Positions 52,317 to 61,087 of a stretch of DNA of 64,000 nt are shown here, in pieces. How positions within the stretch are numbered: the stretch's first letter is position 1; the number at the start of each line of letters is the position of its first letter. The DNA lies in the NCBI RefSeq assembly GCF_002265875.1, contig NZ_NPFA01000005.1:1-64000 (forward strand), in the 5' to 3' direction. Under the pieces are notes generated by a model. It had not been told where the DNA came from. It worked only from the letters and a program-made list of their open reading frames with translations, and ran no database searches. A program made the position numbers and the translations under genes. Origin of the DNA: Marinococcus halophilus. Its GTDB lineage: Bacteria > Bacillota > Bacilli > Bacillales > Marinococcaceae.

Positions 52317-53513
52317 ATGCCGCAGGCAACTGCTTTAACAGAACGTATACATACGATCGACATGCTCCGTGGTTTTGCCCTGCTCGGCATTATACTGGCA
52401 AACATGGCTGCGTTTAAAGCGCTGGGCTTCAGCCAGTACGCAGACATGGTAAACACCAGCCTCACAGAGACTACAGCAGCCGATCAGGCTGTCAATACGC
52501 TGCTGGATTTTTTTGTCATTGGAAAGTTTTATCCCTTGTTTTCTTTTTTATTTGGTCTCGGATTTTATATGTTTTACCAGCGTCTGACGGAAAAAAACTT
52601 TTCTGCTGACCGTATTTTTCAGCGCCGGCTTCTTTTTTTGCTGTTTATTGGAACGATTCATCTCGTATTTTTGTGGTCGGGGGATATTCTCCATTTATAC
52701 GCGGTGACCGGCTTCTTTTTGCTTATGTTTACTTACAGAAGCAGTAAAGCAGTTTTAACTTGGGCGCTCGGGCTTATCTTTGCTTCGGGATTCTTTATGA
52801 CGCTCCTTCTGACTGCTGCTTCTGCAGGAACCGCCTCTATGAGCCCGGAGCCCGCTGAACGGTCTGTTGCTTCGGGTATTTCCGTCATGAAAGACGGATC
52901 CTACATTGATATTTTAACTTACCGGCTGAGTAATGAAGTCATATTCGTTTTACTGCAGCTTCCGTTTTCTGTGCCATTTATTCTCGGGCTGTTTCTGCTC
53001 GGTTTTTATTTCGGGCGCCGGAATATGTTCACAGAGGCGGCAGCCCATTTGAGAACATGGAAGCGTCTCTTTATACACAGCCTGTGGCTGGGACTCATTT
53101 TAAATGCTGTCGTTACAGCTCTTAAACAGGAATGGATAACCCTCCCCGGCGGAATAAGTGCCGGCCTTGGAGACGGCTTGAATTACATTGCCGGGCCGGT
53201 GCTGACCCTGTGGTACGTTTCTTCTTTTGTACTGGCCGCAAAAAGTCAGAGTCTTCGCCATTTTCTTCTTCCTTTCGCCTCTATGGGCAGGCTTGCTTTA
53301 ACAAACTACCTGATGCAGACAATTATCGCTGTACTTTTATTTCATGGATATGGACTGGGACTGTTTGGAGAGGTTTCTGTTACCGGAGGGTTTATTACCG
53401 CGCTGGTTATTTATATTGTTCAGCTCGCCGGCAGCCATTGGTATATGAAAAAATTTTCCCAGGGGCCAATAGAATACCTGTGGCGCAAATGGACCTATGC
53501 CCGAACAGCGTAA
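52317..53513 (+). CDS. DUF418-domain membrane protein (YeiB-like)
   Basis: A 398-residue protein with about 10 hydrophobic segments. RIHTIDMLRGFALLGIILANM is the DUF418/YeiB opening, with the RGxALxGI motif, and the C-terminal half carries the DUF418 core (MGRLALTNYLMQTIIAVLLF). The acyltransferase-3-like fold of the family suggests a role in surface modification, but function is not established. AAGAAGGGGG precedes the ATG. Confidence 0.85.
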   Translation: MPQATALTERIHTIDMLRGFALLGIILANMAAFKALGFSQYADMVNTSLTETTAADQAVNTLLDFFVIGKFYPLFSFLFGLGFYMFYQRLTEKNFSADRIFQRRLLFLLFIGTIHLVFLWSGDILHLYAVTGFFLLMFTYRSSKAVLTWALGLIFASGFFMTLLLTAASAGTASMSPEPAERSVASGISVMKDGSYIDILTYRLSNEVIFVLLQLPFSVPFILGLFLLGFYFGRRNMFTEAAAHLRTWKRLFIHSLWLGLILNAVVTALKQEWITLPGGISAGLGDGLNYIAGPVLTLWYVSSFVLAAKSQSLRHFLLPFASMGRLALTNYLMQTIIAVLLFHGYGLGLFGEVSVTGGFITALVIYIVQLAGSHWYMKKFSQGPIEYLWRKWTYARTA

Positions 53514-53519
53514 ATCAAA

Positions 53520-53547
53520 AAGGCAGCTGTTTTAGTTCAGCTGCCTT
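53520..53547. terminator. Terminator between the DUF418 gene and the small membrane protein gene
   Basis: AAGGCAGCTG and CAGCTGCCTT around TTTTAGTT. The T tract on the plus strand is short; the minus-strand tail is TTTTTGATTT. Confidence 0.7.
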
Positions 53548-53735
53548 CATTGCTCCGGTTCTTTCATAATGTTTTTGTTCCACCAGTCTGCTGCCTGCTT
53601 GCGAAACACGAGCAGCGTGCATCCAAACAGGCATAAAATCGCAGGAATCCAGTTTGGCACACCGGCTAAAATAAATAAAAACACGCCAATGCCATTAATA
53701 AGCGTTGCCAGATTCATCACTGTTTTCGGTTTCAA
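53547..53735 (-). CDS. Small two-helix membrane protein, 62 residues
   Basis: The start is TTG 53735, with GGGGGAG 5 bases upstream. Two hydrophobic segments lie at about 7-24 and 30-46, followed by a polar, aromatic tail (ADWWNKNIMKEPEQ). No family recognised. It lies 18 bases downstream of the next gene on the same strand, so the two probably form a unit. Confidence 0.6.
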   Translation of the reverse strand: MKPKTVMNLATLINGIGVFLFILAGVPNWIPAILCLFGCTLLVFRKQAADWWNKNIMKEPEQ

Positions 53736-53753
53736 TGCGTCTCCCCCGTTTGG

Positions 53754-53996
53754 CTATGTTAATTTTTCCGTTGGATAAAACTCAATTTCCCGGCTTTCCC
53801 CCGGTTCGAGGTATTCTTCGCAAAAATGATCTACAATGTCTCTTAAGGAATCGGAATCTGATGCAGCGTAGCGCTCCTTTAAATAGCTGTTCACTTTTTC
53901 CTTCTGTTTCCGGTGCGCTTTTGGCACCATCAAAAAGCCAATCATTTCACCGTCCGATGTGCGGTCCAATCTATCCGCCAGTTCTCCATAGGTCAT
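53754..53996 (-). CDS. Hypothetical protein, 80 residues
   Basis: A soluble, charged protein; MTYGELADRLDRTSDGEMIG is the start, and a Lys/Arg-rich centre (HRKQKEKVNSYLKERY) is followed by an acidic end. I prefer ATG 53996 with GGAG 7 bases upstream to the longer frame at 54041. It is upstream of the 62-residue membrane protein gene. No function suggested. Confidence 0.6.
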   Translation of the reverse strand: MTYGELADRLDRTSDGEMIGFLMVPKAHRKQKEKVNSYLKERYAASDSDSLRDIVDHFCEEYLEPGESREIEFYPTEKLT

Positions 53997-54114
53997 TTCA
54001 GCTCTCCGCCCCCTTATGCACTTTATTTTTATCATTTCCATTATTTTCTACATCGTTTATGATGAACATAACTATTCGTATGCCCACAGCATATCATATA
54101 AAGGAGTGCCCGAC

Positions 54115-54888
54115 ATGCCCGATTCTCCCGCGGTAGAAGCAAAACAACTGACAAAACGCTTTAAGGAGGCGACCGCTGTACACCCGTTGAATTTCGAAGT
54201 TCATGCTCATGAAATATTCGGTTTTCTCGGGCCAAACGGAGCCGGTAAAACAACGACCATGCGGATGCTCGCCGGCCTGCTCGAACCAAGCGGCGGGGAC
54301 GGGTGTATTCATGGCAAATCGATTAAAAGTCAGCCACTCGAAGCGAAGCAGCAGCTTGCCTACCTGCCTGATAAACCAGATATCTATCCAAAGCTCACCG
54401 GGTGGGAATTTCTTCAGTTTATTGCTTCTGTATTTAAACTCGATAAAAACGTATGGATAGAACATGCCCGGAGCCTGCTGCAACGATTCGATTTAACAGA
54501 AAGCGCCGGAAGGTTGATGGAAACGTATTCACACGGCATGAAACAGAAAATGGCTTTAACCGGGGCCCTGATTCATCAACCGTCCGTTATTTTTCTCGAT
54601 GAGCCGACAGTTGGCCTCGATCCAAAAAGCTCCCGTGACCTCCGGACTATTCTGCGCGAGACAGCAGCAGACGGTACTGCTGTTTTTTTCTCTACTCATA
54701 TGCTGGACGTTGCTGATCAGCTCTGTGACCGGGTCGGAATCATTCATGAGGGAAGACTTTTGCAGACCGGCACGCCTTACGCCCTTAAACAGGAGCACGC
54801 CAGTTATGCTGAAGCCACCCTTGAAGATGTCTTCCTGCGCATGACAGCACAAAAGGTCTCTCAAGGCTCTGAAGGAGAAATTCCGTGA
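54115..54888 (+). CDS. ABC transporter ATP-binding protein
   Basis: A 257-residue ATPase. Walker A FLGPNGAGKTTTM lies near residue 38, signature YSHGMKQKMAL near 140 and Walker B VIFLDEPTVGLDP near 160. The C-terminus (ATLEDVFLRMTA) is of the ABC-2 exporter kind. AAAGGAG is 8 bases before ATG 54115; the upstream in-frame ATG at 54016 is less likely because its 33 residues lie outside the family. The stop overlaps the permease start (GTGA). Confidence 0.88.
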   Translation: MPDSPAVEAKQLTKRFKEATAVHPLNFEVHAHEIFGFLGPNGAGKTTTMRMLAGLLEPSGGDGCIHGKSIKSQPLEAKQQLAYLPDKPDIYPKLTGWEFLQFIASVFKLDKNVWIEHARSLLQRFDLTESAGRLMETYSHGMKQKMALTGALIHQPSVIFLDEPTVGLDPKSSRDLRTILRETAADGTAVFFSTHMLDVADQLCDRVGIIHEGRLLQTGTPYALKQEHASYAEATLEDVFLRMTAQKVSQGSEGEIP

Positions 54889-56546
54889 TAAAGACGCTCT
54901 GGTATTATCAGAAAACCACCATGCGCCACCAATACGAGGCTCTGCCGTCCGGGCGCAAAGTATTATACATTACTCTCATAGCCCTGGCCCTGTTTATTAT
55001 GATTCCCTTTGGTCTTGGAGCGGCTGCGGCCGGGAATGTTTTTTCCCCGGAAAGCTTACGTGCAGTTATCGTTTATTTGATGCTAAGCACACTTGCTGTC
55101 ATCACCTTTGTGACTATGCCGCGTACCTTTCAATTGTTGTTTGGGTCAAAGGACATAGAGTTTTTATTTACGCTTCCTGTTCCTTCGAGGCATCTTTTTG
55201 CCATGCAGTTTTTCACCGGATGGGCCGGTTTCCCTCTGCTTTCATTTTTGTTATTAACCGGACTGAGCATTATTATTGGAGCTGTTTCCGGCGCTCATGT
55301 TCTCTTTTACCCGGCCGCTACTCTGCTTTTCTTTGGCCTTTCTGTTTTGGGCGCAGGTCTCTCGTTTCTATTGAATCTGTTTCTTGTATATATTCTGCCG
55401 GCCCACCGCGCCCAGCAGCTGACTACTATCATCAGCTTCATATCTGCAGCTCTGTTTATCCTGGCCTCGCAGACGCCAAATATCGTCATGCAAAACGACA
55501 GCACCTCTCTTACTATTGAAGAAGCGCCTGAGTGGCTGCCTACGCAGCCGGTGGCTGCAGCTCTTTTTGCTTCTTTTCAAGGGGAAGGCTCAGGAGTCGT
55601 TTACACAGCCGCCTGCCTGGGGGCTTTAGCTGTCGCAAGCCTCGGGGTCCTCTGGTTTGCCGAGAAGCACTACATGTCTTCCTGGCAGCGGGCAACCGAG
55701 CCTGTGAAAAACAAAATCAAATCCACCCGTCCCGGGGAAGCCCGTTCTGTGCCCTATGCCATTGCCTTTAAAGAGTGGCGGGCTGTGCAGAGAAATCCTA
55801 AAGAGTGGACCACCTGCTTTACATTTGCTCTCATTCTGATTTTAATGTTTATCAATTTTTTTAGCAGCGGCTCAGCGCTTGCTTCGCCCTGGGCAAATCC
55901 CGCCTCTGCCTGGAGCAGTGTGCACGTTATGCTCGGCCCTGCCATTTTACTGGGCCTGCAGCAGTTTGCCGCTGCCGCGTTTGGCAGAGAAGGTGAGTCC
56001 CGCTGGATGCTTCGGGTTCTTCCCGTCACTCCCCGGCAGATTGTCCTCGGGAAGTTTCTGGCTCACTGGATTATGACAGGAATGACGCTCGCAGGCTTAG
56101 AGCTGCTGGCCTTTCTCGTCTTCGGATGGAACATTATATTATTTTTCGCCGGACTAGTACTGACGCTTTCCCTCACAGCTGTCGCTGCAGCTTCGGGTAT
56201 CTGGGCTGGCGCTTCCGGAGGCACATATGATGAGAAAAACCCGCAAAAGCGAGTGCGGTTTGATACTGGCGTCATTTCCTTTTTTCTTAACATGCTGTAT
56301 CTTCTTCTTTTCTTTATACCTGCCTGGATGCTTTTAAGCGCTGGCCTTTCCCTGCAGGCCAAATGGAGTGGTCCCGAACCAGCTTTTCTTCCTTTATGGA
56401 ACACTGCCCCCTGGCAATGGATCACTCTGCTTGGAGCCGGAGGAATTCTTTCTGCCTCAGGACTTGCGCTGCTGCTCGTATATTTACATCTGCGGCATGG
56501 TACAAAAGAGCTCACCGAACGTGGTGTCGATTATTTAGATGCATAA
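54885..56546 (+). CDS. ABC transporter permease, large ABC-2-like membrane subunit
   Basis: A 553-residue protein with about 13-14 hydrophobic segments. An N-terminal half is followed by a cytoplasmic loop near residues 255-290, then KEWRAVQRNPKEWTT, a membrane core and a C-terminal AGASGGTYDEKNPQKRVRFDTG loop. GTG 54885 overlaps the ATPase stop, so the two are coupled. It resembles the permeases of the large ABC-2/YthQ-type exporters. Substrate unknown. Confidence 0.82.
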   Translation: MIKTLWYYQKTTMRHQYEALPSGRKVLYITLIALALFIMIPFGLGAAAAGNVFSPESLRAVIVYLMLSTLAVITFVTMPRTFQLLFGSKDIEFLFTLPVPSRHLFAMQFFTGWAGFPLLSFLLLTGLSIIIGAVSGAHVLFYPAATLLFFGLSVLGAGLSFLLNLFLVYILPAHRAQQLTTIISFISAALFILASQTPNIVMQNDSTSLTIEEAPEWLPTQPVAAALFASFQGEGSGVVYTAACLGALAVASLGVLWFAEKHYMSSWQRATEPVKNKIKSTRPGEARSVPYAIAFKEWRAVQRNPKEWTTCFTFALILILMFINFFSSGSALASPWANPASAWSSVHVMLGPAILLGLQQFAAAAFGREGESRWMLRVLPVTPRQIVLGKFLAHWIMTGMTLAGLELLAFLVFGWNIILFFAGLVLTLSLTAVAAASGIWAGASGGTYDEKNPQKRVRFDTGVISFFLNMLYLLLFFIPAWMLLSAGLSLQAKWSGPEPAFLPLWNTAPWQWITLLGAGGILSASGLALLLVYLHLRHGTKELTERGVDYLDA

Positions 56547-56548
56547 AT

Positions 56549-56574
56549 CTGCCGCTTTGCCGGCAGGTTTTTTT
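56549..56574 (+). terminator. Terminator after the ABC permease
   Basis: CTGCCG and CGGCAG around CTTTGC, followed by G and seven Ts. The stem is short but G/C-rich. Confidence 0.75.
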
Positions 56575-56598
56575 ATTTAAAACCTCCAAGCTCATTAC

Positions 56599-56627
56599 TT
56601 GATTCCTCGCATAGCAAATGCTACGAT
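56599..56627 (+). promoter_or_regulatory. Sigma-A promoter of the TetR-MFS operon
   Basis: TTGATT (56599-56604) and TACGAT (56622-56627) are separated by 17 bases, with a start near 56634 inside the operator dyad. Confidence 0.55.
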
Positions 56628-56635
56628 ACTCTTTG

Positions 56636-56670
56636 TGACTAAACGTTCACTAAAAGTAACCAATCAGTCA
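56636..56670. promoter_or_regulatory. Operator candidate of the TetR regulator
   Basis: TGACT (56636-56640) and AGTCA (56666-56670) bracket a 35-base stretch directly downstream of the predicted start of transcription, 20 bases before the ATG. The position favours repression by the encoded TetR protein; the short arms leave the exact site uncertain. Confidence 0.4.
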
Positions 56671-56689
56671 AAAGGGGGCCGAACATTGC

Positions 56690-57571
56690 ATGACAGAGCG
56701 CAAGGACGAACTTTTGGACGCAGCTCTGCAGCTGTTTGTGCAGCAGGGATTTCACTCCACTTCCATTCAGCACATTACAGCGGCCTGCGGTATATCTAAA
56801 GGCGGTTTTTACAAGCATTTCGACTCTAAGGAAGCGATGCTTTTGGAACTGCTGCGTAAAGTGCACGAAAACATGCTCCATGAGGCCGAAAATTATCAGG
56901 GAAAGCAGCATGAACCTGAACTCAAGCGGCTTGAAGGCAAAATACGCATCGAGCTGGAAAAATTCACGGAGTACCGTCCACTTTTTCAGATGCTCTTTAC
57001 AGAATTTCCTCCCCATACGGAAAACAAAATTTCCAACTACTTAAACCGTATGCGCCGCTTTTTTCAGGAATGGCATGAACAATCGCTTTTAGAAGCTTTT
57101 GGCCCCCGGGTGCGTCCTTATGTCAGCGATTTGGCTGTCATCCTCGAAGGCATCATGCACTCCTATTTAACACTCATGACCTGGCATGCTCCCACCCTTC
57201 CGCTGAATCAATTATCTGCCTTTATTGTCGAGAGGCTTCACTCCATCGTAAAAGATGACAGTGATTTACAGGCCCAGCTTCCCAGAGGGTGGGCCGGTGG
57301 AGATGAACCCGTACAGGGCATGGAAAGTATTCGCTGCGAAGCCGAGGCACTGCTCTTATTTGTAAAATCCCGTTATTCGCAGGGTGATTTGCCTGAAAAA
57401 ACGCTCCAGACGACCGACATGCTTCACAAGGAATTCAAAGCGGATATACCACGGGAATTCTTGATCGACGCCTTACTACACCAACTGCAGCACCACGCGG
57501 TTCTCCATACACATACGCAGAAGCTAAGTGTAAAATGGAGCGCATGGAAAGGAGAGAAACACGTATTATGA
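56690..57571 (+). CDS. TetR-family regulator of the adjacent MFS pump
   Basis: A 293-residue TetR-type protein, longer than most. The HTH is in the first 50 residues (TSIQHITAACGISKGGFYKHF, split here at the recognition helix), the ligand domain follows, and residues about 200-293 form an extra C-terminal domain with QGDLPEKTLQTTDMLHKEF. AAAAGGGGG precedes the ATG. Its last codons overlap the MFS gene start (ATGA), so both are in one operon with probable autoregulation. Confidence 0.85.
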   Translation: MTERKDELLDAALQLFVQQGFHSTSIQHITAACGISKGGFYKHFDSKEAMLLELLRKVHENMLHEAENYQGKQHEPELKRLEGKIRIELEKFTEYRPLFQMLFTEFPPHTENKISNYLNRMRRFFQEWHEQSLLEAFGPRVRPYVSDLAVILEGIMHSYLTLMTWHAPTLPLNQLSAFIVERLHSIVKDDSDLQAQLPRGWAGGDEPVQGMESIRCEAEALLLFVKSRYSQGDLPEKTLQTTDMLHKEFKADIPREFLIDALLHQLQHHAVLHTHTQKLSVKWSAWKGEKHVL

Positions 57572-59043
57572 GTTCTTCATCTTGGGATATCCCCACCGGG
57601 CAAAAAGCAGCTATGATTACGGCTCTGCTGCTCGGCGCCTTCATGGGAATTATCAATGAAACACTGCTTGCCACTGCCCTCCCTTCAATTCAGGACGCTC
57701 TCGGAGTCACCCAGGGGACCGTCCAGTGGCTGACCACAGCCTTCTTAATGACAAATGGCATTATGATTCCGATTTCCGCCTTTTTAATCGAACGCTTTAC
57801 CACCAGAGGTTTATTTTTAACCGCTATCAGCCTTTTCGGGGTTGGTACTGCCATCGCCGCCATCGCCCCGTCGTTTCCGGTGCTTCTCTTCGGACGCGTC
57901 ATTCAGGCTTCGGGTTCAGGCATTATGCTTCCGCTTTTAATGACGGTGCTTTTGGCCATCATTCCAGTGGAACGCCGAGGCACAGCGATGGGCATGATCG
58001 GAATTGTTATTTCGTTCGGGCCCGCTATTGGGCCAACGCTCTCTGGCTTTCTTCTTGAGCACTTTCCTTGGAGGGCCTTGTTTATTACCGTGCTTCCAAT
58101 CGTCGCGCTGACAATTATTACAGGTGCCATCTTTTTGAAAAATGTAACCGAACTGGGCAGCCCGAAGATTGATGTGTTATCCATCATTCTTTCTTCATTT
58201 GGCTTTGGTTCCTTTTTATACGGCTTCGGCACGGCTTCAGAAAGTGGATGGAGCAGCCCAACCGTTCTCACCGCCGTGATCGTCGGTGCCTTGATTATCG
58301 GATTGTTTATCTGGCGCCAATTTACGTTAAAGTCGCCGATGCTCGAATTCCGCGTGTTTCAATTTAAAATATTCAGCCTCGCCATTGGAATCACGATGGC
58401 CGTGTTGATTTCATTAATAGGAGCAGAAACGCTTCTGCCGCTGTTCATGCAGAACGTTTTAGGCTTTACGCCGCTTGAATCAGGCTTAATGCTGCTGCCG
58501 GGAGCGATTGTGATTGGGATCATGTCGCCGATTACCGGTCGCCTGTTTGACGCCTTCGGGGCAAAGTGGCTTGCCATCACTGGCCTTTCCATTGTCACTA
58601 TTACTACTTTTATGTTTACAAATCTTTCCCTGGAAACGTCGTTTACGTATTTAACCATCGTGTATGCCATCCGTATGTTCGGGCTCGCCTGCGCTTTGAT
58701 GCCGGTAATGACCTCGGCGTTAAACCAGCTGCCGATGAGATGGTATGCCCACGGTTCAGCTATGGCGAATACGTTGCAGCAAATTTCAGCTTCTATCGGC
58801 ACGGCTCTTTTGGTTACATTTGTAGCCTTAGGCGCCCAGCAATACCAGCCTGACGCCTCGACCTCCGCAGAAGCGGCTCCCCAGCTCGCGCAGGTAGCAG
58901 GATTTGAATGGGCCTTTATGGGAAGCACGGCTCTTGCCTTTGTAGCTCTGGTACTTTCTCTTTTCTTAAGCTCTCCAAAAAGAGAAAAGGAAATGACCCG
59001 GGCCGCAAACGAAGAACAGCAGAGCAACGCCCCGGCCAAATAG
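57568..59043 (+). CDS. MFS drug exporter, DHA2 family (14 helices)
   Basis: A 491-residue major facilitator with 14 predicted hydrophobic segments. ETLLATALPSIQDALGVTQG is the DHA2 motif C region, and LIERFTTRGLFL follows in loop 2-3. EmrB/LmrB-type multidrug export is the likely role. I start at ATG 57568, which overlaps the TetR stop in ATGA; the longer frame from 57535 lies within TetR coding. A terminator follows. Confidence 0.88.
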   Translation: MSSSSWDIPTGQKAAMITALLLGAFMGIINETLLATALPSIQDALGVTQGTVQWLTTAFLMTNGIMIPISAFLIERFTTRGLFLTAISLFGVGTAIAAIAPSFPVLLFGRVIQASGSGIMLPLLMTVLLAIIPVERRGTAMGMIGIVISFGPAIGPTLSGFLLEHFPWRALFITVLPIVALTIITGAIFLKNVTELGSPKIDVLSIILSSFGFGSFLYGFGTASESGWSSPTVLTAVIVGALIIGLFIWRQFTLKSPMLEFRVFQFKIFSLAIGITMAVLISLIGAETLLPLFMQNVLGFTPLESGLMLLPGAIVIGIMSPITGRLFDAFGAKWLAITGLSIVTITTFMFTNLSLETSFTYLTIVYAIRMFGLACALMPVMTSALNQLPMRWYAHGSAMANTLQQISASIGTALLVTFVALGAQQYQPDASTSAEAAPQLAQVAGFEWAFMGSTALAFVALVLSLFLSSPKREKEMTRAANEEQQSNAPAK

Positions 59044-59044
59044 T

Positions 59045-59090
59045 AAAAAACCCCGGCAGACCTAATAAAAAGGACTGTCGGGGTTTTTTT
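59045..59090. terminator. Bidirectional terminator between the MFS and hydroxyisobutyrate-type genes
   Basis: AACCCCGGCAG and CTGTCGGGGTT (one mismatch) with AAAAAA and TTTTTTTT flanks. The minus-strand gene ends inside its edge. Confidence 0.88.
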
Positions 59091-59959
59091 TATTCGCTTC
59101 CTTTAGACAGCAGCTGATATACTGCCGCAAAGTCTTCATCGCCCATGCCATACTGCTTTGCCAGCGCATAAGCCTCCCGCACCGAGCCGGTGACGGGCAG
59201 AGAAATGCCAGCCTGGTAGGCTGATTCCTCAAGCAGGTGTAAATCCTTATAGGCATGCTTCAATGGAAACTGAGTTTCATAGCTGCCGCTCAAAAGCATG
59301 TCCCGCTTTCCGGCTACGGCAGGTGCTGTCGTCGGCACCTGGAGCAGCACATCAAGCGCCTGCTCCTTGTCGAGCCCGAGCCCTTCCGCTGCGTGCAGTC
59401 CTTCCGATAAACTGGTCATCGCATGCATCAGCGTTAAATTCACGGACATTTTCATCGCGGACCCGCTCCCGGTGCCTCCCATATAGTGGACATTTTTGCC
59501 CATAATTTCGAGAAGCGGCTGTACCTTTTGTACATCCTCCTCACGGCCGCCGGCAAGAAACACCAGCTCGCCCTTTTCAGCGGGGCCTTTAGATCCGGAT
59601 ACCGGCGCATCCACCAGGCGCATTTCTTTCATTTTTGCAGTTTTGGCCATCTGCCGGGTAAATCCGGGGTTAACTGTGCTCATATCCACCCATATTTTCC
59701 GGCTCGTTTCGCCGGCAAACAGACCGTCAACGCTATTTGCGATTTCCTCTACTGCTTCAGGGTTCGACAGCATGGTGAATACGACATCCACCTTGGAAAC
59801 CAGCTCTCTCGGCGTTTCCCTCCATCCAGCTCCTGCATCGAGCAGGTGCTGTGCCTTCTGCTTGGTACGGTTGTAAATCGTAACCTTCTCCCCGGCATCC
59901 ATTAAATTTTTTGCCATGTTTGAGCCCATAATTCCTGTTCCAATAAACCCAACTCTCAC
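59090..59959 (-). CDS. 3-hydroxyisobutyrate dehydrogenase-like oxidoreductase
   Basis: A 289-residue beta-hydroxyacid dehydrogenase. The Rossmann region is GFIGTGIMGSNMAKNL; the second signature DAPVSGSKGPAEKGEL and the catalytic Lys in AMKMSVNL are visible. The R/K in YNRTKQKAQ after the second beta strand suggests NADPH use. Start is GTG 59959 with AAAGGATG upstream. Candidate substrates are 3-hydroxyisobutyrate, tartronate semialdehyde or glyoxylate/succinic semialdehyde reduction. Context does not decide. Confidence 0.87.
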   Translation of the reverse strand: MRVGFIGTGIMGSNMAKNLMDAGEKVTIYNRTKQKAQHLLDAGAGWRETPRELVSKVDVVFTMLSNPEAVEEIANSVDGLFAGETSRKIWVDMSTVNPGFTRQMAKTAKMKEMRLVDAPVSGSKGPAEKGELVFLAGGREEDVQKVQPLLEIMGKNVHYMGGTGSGSAMKMSVNLTLMHAMTSLSEGLHAAEGLGLDKEQALDVLLQVPTTAPAVAGKRDMLLSGSYETQFPLKHAYKDLHLLEESAYQAGISLPVTGSVREAYALAKQYGMGDEDFAAVYQLLSKGSE

Positions 59960-60011
59960 ACTACTTCATCCTTTCTACGCACGCTTCTATTTGAGTGTTC
60001 CCTATCCGCCA

Positions 60012-60031
60012 TCTGGCAAACGTCTGCCAGA
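60012..60031. repeat. Inverted repeat in the divergent region before the PLP dehydratase gene
   Basis: TCTGGCA and TGCCAGA are perfect inverted repeats spaced by 6 bases. They lie midway between two divergent genes, 53 and 76 bases from them, so an operator is plausible. Nothing else is evident in this stretch except an A/T-rich TATAAT at 60071-60076. Confidence 0.4.
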
Positions 60032-60106
60032 GCATATTGTTTTCGCTTCTCCGCTTATGTTTAAATAAGTATAATTATTAATTTTGCTGCAGCAGGAGAT
60101 GATTCT

Positions 60107-61069
60107 ATGTTAACACTTCAGCACGCTTGGGAAGCAAGACAGCGTCTACGTCCGGTACTTCCCGAAACACCGCTTCTTTTTTCACAGCCGCTGACAAAGA
60201 TTACAGGCCAGCCCGTCTATTTAAAACTTGAACAAATGCACATGACAGGCTCCTTTAAGCTCCGGGGGGCAACTAACATGATTCGCTCCCTGCCTGCAGA
60301 TCAACGTGCCCAGGGCGTGGTTACGTTTTCCACCGGTAATCACGGCTTCGCGGTGGCCACCGCAGCCGCCGCTCTCGGCATCCGCGCTGTCGTATGTGTT
60401 TCAGAAAACGTGCCGGCAAATAAAATTGAGGCCCTCAAAGCAAGCGGCGCTGAGCTGCATGTAGAAGGCAGCGGCCAGGACGAAGCGGGAGAAGTCAGTG
60501 CCCGCCTCGTGGAGGAGGAAGGACTGACTCTTATCCCCCCTTTTGACCACCCTTCCGTCATTGCCGGACAGGCAACGATGGGACTCGAAATCATCGAACA
60601 CCTGCCCTCCGTGAAGCACGTGCTCACCGGGCTGTCCGGCGGCGGCCTGCTTTCCGGCCTTGGGCTTGCCTTAAAGGAACAAATCTCTGATCTTGAGCTT
60701 GTCGGTTTGTCTCTCCGGGAAGGGGCTGCTATGGATGAGAGCCTGAACATCGGCAAGCCGACCTTGGTGCCGGAGGCCCCTACCCTTGCCGACAGTCTGC
60801 TTGGAGGCATTGGCTTGGAAAACCAGTATACTTTTTCCATGGTTCAGCACTATGCTGACCAGCGTCTCCGGCTGCATGAAGACACGATCGCCCGGGGCAT
60901 GGGATTTTTATATGATAAGCATAAAATGGTCGTCGAAGGCGCAGCTGCCGTTGGTGCTGGCGCTCTTTTAGACGGGCTCGTAACCGTTAACGGTCCCGCC
61001 GTCCTTATCATTTCCGGCAGCAGTATAGATGTGCACACACACCGCGAAGCCGTTGCTCCGTACATTTAA
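60107..61069 (+). CDS. Threonine/serine dehydratase-like PLP enzyme
   Basis: A 320-residue fold-type II PLP enzyme. Lys51 in GSFKLRGA binds PLP, and the phosphate loop is SGGGLLSGL near residue 169. The family includes L-threonine dehydratases, serine racemase and the hydroxyectoine-degradation dehydratase EutB. It shows the shorter single-domain form without the C-terminal ACT domain of biosynthetic IlvA, which favours a catabolic enzyme. No ectoine genes are near. AGGAGATG precedes the ATG. The exact amino acid substrate is open. Confidence 0.83.
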   Translation: MLTLQHAWEARQRLRPVLPETPLLFSQPLTKITGQPVYLKLEQMHMTGSFKLRGATNMIRSLPADQRAQGVVTFSTGNHGFAVATAAAALGIRAVVCVSENVPANKIEALKASGAELHVEGSGQDEAGEVSARLVEEEGLTLIPPFDHPSVIAGQATMGLEIIEHLPSVKHVLTGLSGGGLLSGLGLALKEQISDLELVGLSLREGAAMDESLNIGKPTLVPEAPTLADSLLGGIGLENQYTFSMVQHYADQRLRLHEDTIARGMGFLYDKHKMVVEGAAAVGAGALLDGLVTVNGPAVLIISGSSIDVHTHREAVAPYI

Positions 61070-61087
61070 ACAGGCTGCTGACTGCGG

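Noticed and set aside
60107-61069. Hydroxyectoine-utilisation dehydratase EutB
   Set aside because: The fold is shared, but no doe/eut genes are nearby, so the narrower name is unsupported.
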